A stretch of DNA of 64,000 nt from Deefgea rivuli DSM 18356 (GTDB taxonomy: Bacteria; Pseudomonadota; Gammaproteobacteria; Burkholderiales; Chitinibacteraceae). The notes below the pieces were generated by a model, which saw only the letters and a program-made list of their open reading frames with translations, was not told the DNA's origin and did not search any database. This document shows, piece by piece, positions 62,226 to 64,000 of the stretch; position 1 is the stretch's first letter; each line of letters begins with the position of its first letter. The stretch is from the NCBI RefSeq assembly GCF_000620145.1, contig NZ_JHVM01000003.1:372001-436000 (forward strand), in the 5' to 3' direction. Made by a program: the position numbers and the translations under genes.

Positions 62226-62726
62226 ATGCACAAAGCTAGTTTTAGCGCGATTGTACAGGCCGATTGCAGAATATTGATTTTAGGTAGCCTGCCAGGTGAT
62301 GCCTCGCTTAATGCGGGGCATTATTACGCCCATCCTCGCAATGCCTTTTGGCCGATGATGAGCCAGCTCATTCGCACTGACCTCACCGCCCTGCCATTTG
62401 ATCAGCGCTATGAACAGCTTTTAGCGCATCGGATTGGCCTGTGGGATGTGGTGGCAAAAGCGCAGCGACCTGGTAGCCTCGATACCGCCATCAGCGCCGC
62501 ACAGCTCAATCCACTTACTGATTTGTGTGCTGAGCTGACGCAATTAAAGCTTGTCGTCTTTAACGGCAAAACTGCCGCAAAACTCGGAACATCATTAATG
62601 CCAGGGTATATCCATCAAGCCACCGTTCCATCTAGCAGCCCGGCACATACCCTTGCATTAGCAGAAAAGACCAGCCAATGGCTGGCTCAACTTTCTCCCT
62701 ATTTGAATGATGATATGCCCTCTTAG
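62226..62726 (+). CDS. DNA-deoxyinosine glycosylase (uracil-DNA glycosylase superfamily)
   Basis: A 166-residue base-excision enzyme removing hypoxanthine from DNA. LILGSLPGDASLNAGHYYAHPRNAFWPMM is the family fingerprint: GSLPGD replaces the GQDPY-type water-activating loop, and YAHPRNAFW is characteristic of this branch. The C-terminal SSSPAHT corresponds to the HPSP-like intercalation loop. The frame extends to 62187 inside the MCP gene; ATG 62226, 4 nt after the MCP stop, is preferred and suggests coupling. Confidence 0.85.
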   Translation: MHKASFSAIVQADCRILILGSLPGDASLNAGHYYAHPRNAFWPMMSQLIRTDLTALPFDQRYEQLLAHRIGLWDVVAKAQRPGSLDTAISAAQLNPLTDLCAELTQLKLVVFNGKTAAKLGTSLMPGYIHQATVPSSSPAHTLALAEKTSQWLAQLSPYLNDDMPS

Positions 62727-62772
62727 GATTGGGCTAAAAATAAGCCCCCCGAATCAATGCGCTCAACAAGAA

Positions 62773-62846
62773 CGTCATCCCAGAATGCTTTTATCTGGGA
62801 TCCAGCAGCGCCGCTGGATTCCCGCTACAAGCATGCGGGAATGACG
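62773..62846. repeat. dRS3-like composite inverted repeat
   Basis: CGTCAT-ccCAG ... GGGATCCAGC and GCTGGATTCCCGC ... GCGGGAATGACG form two hairpins that also pair end to end. ATTCCCGC-N9-GCGGGAAT resembles the dRS3/RS elements of Neisseria (ATTCCC-N8-GGGAAT). It lies between the convergent glycosylase and UbiB-family genes. Confidence 0.7.
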
Positions 62847-62881
62847 AGTTTTTGAAGGCGAAAGTAATCTGAGCCAAATCC

Positions 62882-64000
62882 TTAACGCTCGTCCTTGCTC
62901 GACGCCCAGATTGCAAACATCAACCAAATTGCATTCACCAATGCCAATACAAAACCTAAAAAACCCAAGAGCGGCATCCCAAACATCGTCGGCCCCGCTT
63001 TGATCGTCATCGCAATTGACGAGCCAATAATCAGCGCACCGGTCACAATCCCCATCGTTAAACGATTGGCGCTTTTGGCGATTAAATTACCAAAGCGATC
63101 GAGGCGCTTTAAATCTAAATCGACTTTTAAATTACCGCGCCGTGCTTGTTTAATCAGCTTGCCAATATCGCGTGGCAAACCAGATAGCACGCCAAACGCT
63201 TCAAACAGATTATCTTTGCCGTTTTTAAGCCATGTTTTCGGGCTTAAACGCTCCAAAATCACTTCTTTCACAAACGGCGTCAGATGCGGCACCATTTTAA
63301 AGTCTGGATCCAGCTGCCGCCCCAAACCTTCTAGCGTAATTAGTGCTTTAAAGAGCAGCGTTAAATCCGATGGCAGCGTGATTTCATGCTCGCGCATAAT
63401 CACGGCCACATCGTTGAGCATATGACCGAAGGGCACGTCTTTAAGCGGCAGATTTTCATAATTGAACATAAAGTCGGCAATATCGCTGGCGAGCTTATCT
63501 TCATCCACCACCGTTTCGCCAGTCCATTCCAACAGCACATTCAAGATGCCGTGCTCATCACGCTGCGACAGCGAGGCGAGTAAATCCACAATCTGATCGC
63601 GGCGCGGATGCGGTAAACGCCCCACCATGCCGAAATCCAAAAACGCGATCCGATTGCCTTCCAAATACTTCACATTGCCTGGATGCGGATCAGCGTGAAA
63701 ATAGCCGTCGATCAAGACCATTTTTAGTACCGCATCCGCGCCACGCGCCGCTAGCACTTTACGATCTAATCCCGCCGCATCCGCCGCCGCCAAATCATTA
63801 CCCGCAATGCCGCCAATATAACTTTGTACATTCAGACTTTCACCCGTCCATTCCCACCAAATACGCGGGATCTCAATCTCGTCATGACCAGTGAAATTTT
63901 GCACGAAGCGCTCTAGATTGCGTGCTTCGGTCGATAAATTCAGCTCGCGGCGCAGTGATTTGGCAAATTCGTCGACAATTCGCACTGGCTGATAGCGGCG
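62882..64000 (-). CDS. AarF/UbiB family kinase-like protein (cut by window edge)
   Basis: C-terminal ~372 residues of an ABC1/UbiB atypical kinase; the N-terminus lies right of the window. ELNLSTEARNLERF holds the E-x-D/A-x-x-N motif, VLIDGYFHADPHPGNVKYL the catalytic DPHPGN, and RIAFLDFGMVGRL the metal-binding DFG. Two membrane spans end the protein (MGIVTGALIIGSSIAM and LLGFLGFVLALVNAIWLMFAIW). UbiB supports ubiquinone synthesis; this could be UbiB itself or the paralogous AarF often found in betaproteobacteria. No other ubi gene is visible, so I leave the symbol open. Confidence 0.85.
   Translation of the reverse strand, partial: RRYQPVRIVDEFAKSLRRELNLSTEARNLERFVQNFTGHDEIEIPRIWWEWTGESLNVQSYIGGIAGNDLAAADAAGLDRKVLAARGADAVLKMVLIDGYFHADPHPGNVKYLEGNRIAFLDFGMVGRLPHPRRDQIVDLLASLSQRDEHGILNVLLEWTGETVVDEDKLASDIADFMFNYENLPLKDVPFGHMLNDVAVIMREHEITLPSDLTLLFKALITLEGLGRQLDPDFKMVPHLTPFVKEVILERLSPKTWLKNGKDNLFEAFGVLSGLPRDIGKLIKQARRGNLKVDLDLKRLDRFGNLIAKSANRLTMGIVTGALIIGSSIAMTIKAGPTMFGMPLLGFLGFVLALVNAIWLMFAIWASSKDER

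Overview
The window is a gene-dense stretch of chromosome from a betaproteobacterium of the order Neisseriales, most likely the chitin-degrading Chitinibacteraceae (Deefgea/Chitinibacter type). The basis is gene order (fimV-truA-trpF-trpB-trpA-accD-folC-SPOR-cvpA-purF-metZ; rimP-nusA-infB-rbfA-truB-rpsO-pnp; rpsF-priB-rpsR-rplI; leuC-entericidin-leuD), moderate base composition, a secreted GH18 chitinase, nagB, and polyhydroxyalkanoate genes. The genus is inference. No rRNA, tRNA, CRISPR array, prophage or insertion sequence was seen. Both ends cut a gene: recC on the left and a UbiB/AarF kinase on the right.

Layout. 1-10.7 kb: recC (partial), a DUF1631 protein, an MsbA-like ABC exporter, small enzymes and hotdog proteins, a YvbH-like PH-domain protein, a GNAT acetyltransferase, a YbjD-like OLD nuclease, a CinA-like protein and DUF2789. 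11-13.8 kb: chitinase facing an outer-membrane barrel. 14-27.3 kb: one long minus-strand block for methionine, purine, fatty-acid, folate and tryptophan synthesis, then truA, an EcfT-like membrane protein and FimV. 27.8-29.7 kb: ferredoxin and the S6/PriB/S18/L9 operon. 29.8-32.1 kb: tcdA, phaR and phasin. 32.2-41.2 kb: the rimP-to-pnp translation/RNA operon. 41.4-50 kb: fadD-pilU, arsC-like, suhB, trmJ, an AhpD-like protein, dcd, bcp and phoH. 50-57.6 kb: an orphan gene, an Asd/Usg paralogue, a periplasmic binding protein, leuB, nagB, leuD, an entericidin missed by length filters, leuC, and a secreted barnase with barstar. 57.8-64 kb: HTH regulator, radical SAM, Usp, thioesterase, TerB-like, an MCP with a C-terminal extension, a deoxyinosine glycosylase and a UbiB-family kinase.

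The genes themselves are mostly recognisable housekeeping families; the least explained signals lie between them. (1) About ten ~48-nt palindromic elements, consensus first arm GGGTATTGCTNTGTAGGC, usually start within 0-20 nt of a stop codon and always with the same arm towards the gene; paired changes in the stems suggest selection for a hairpin. (2) Two copies of an ~85-nt palindromic element with matching terminal inverted repeats. (3) A second, synonymously recoded copy of the last six codons plus stop of cvpA directly behind the gene. (4) An inverted-repeat segment carrying a terminator between infB and rbfA. (5) A phasin promoter bracketed by two near-matches to the PhaR/PhbF operator.
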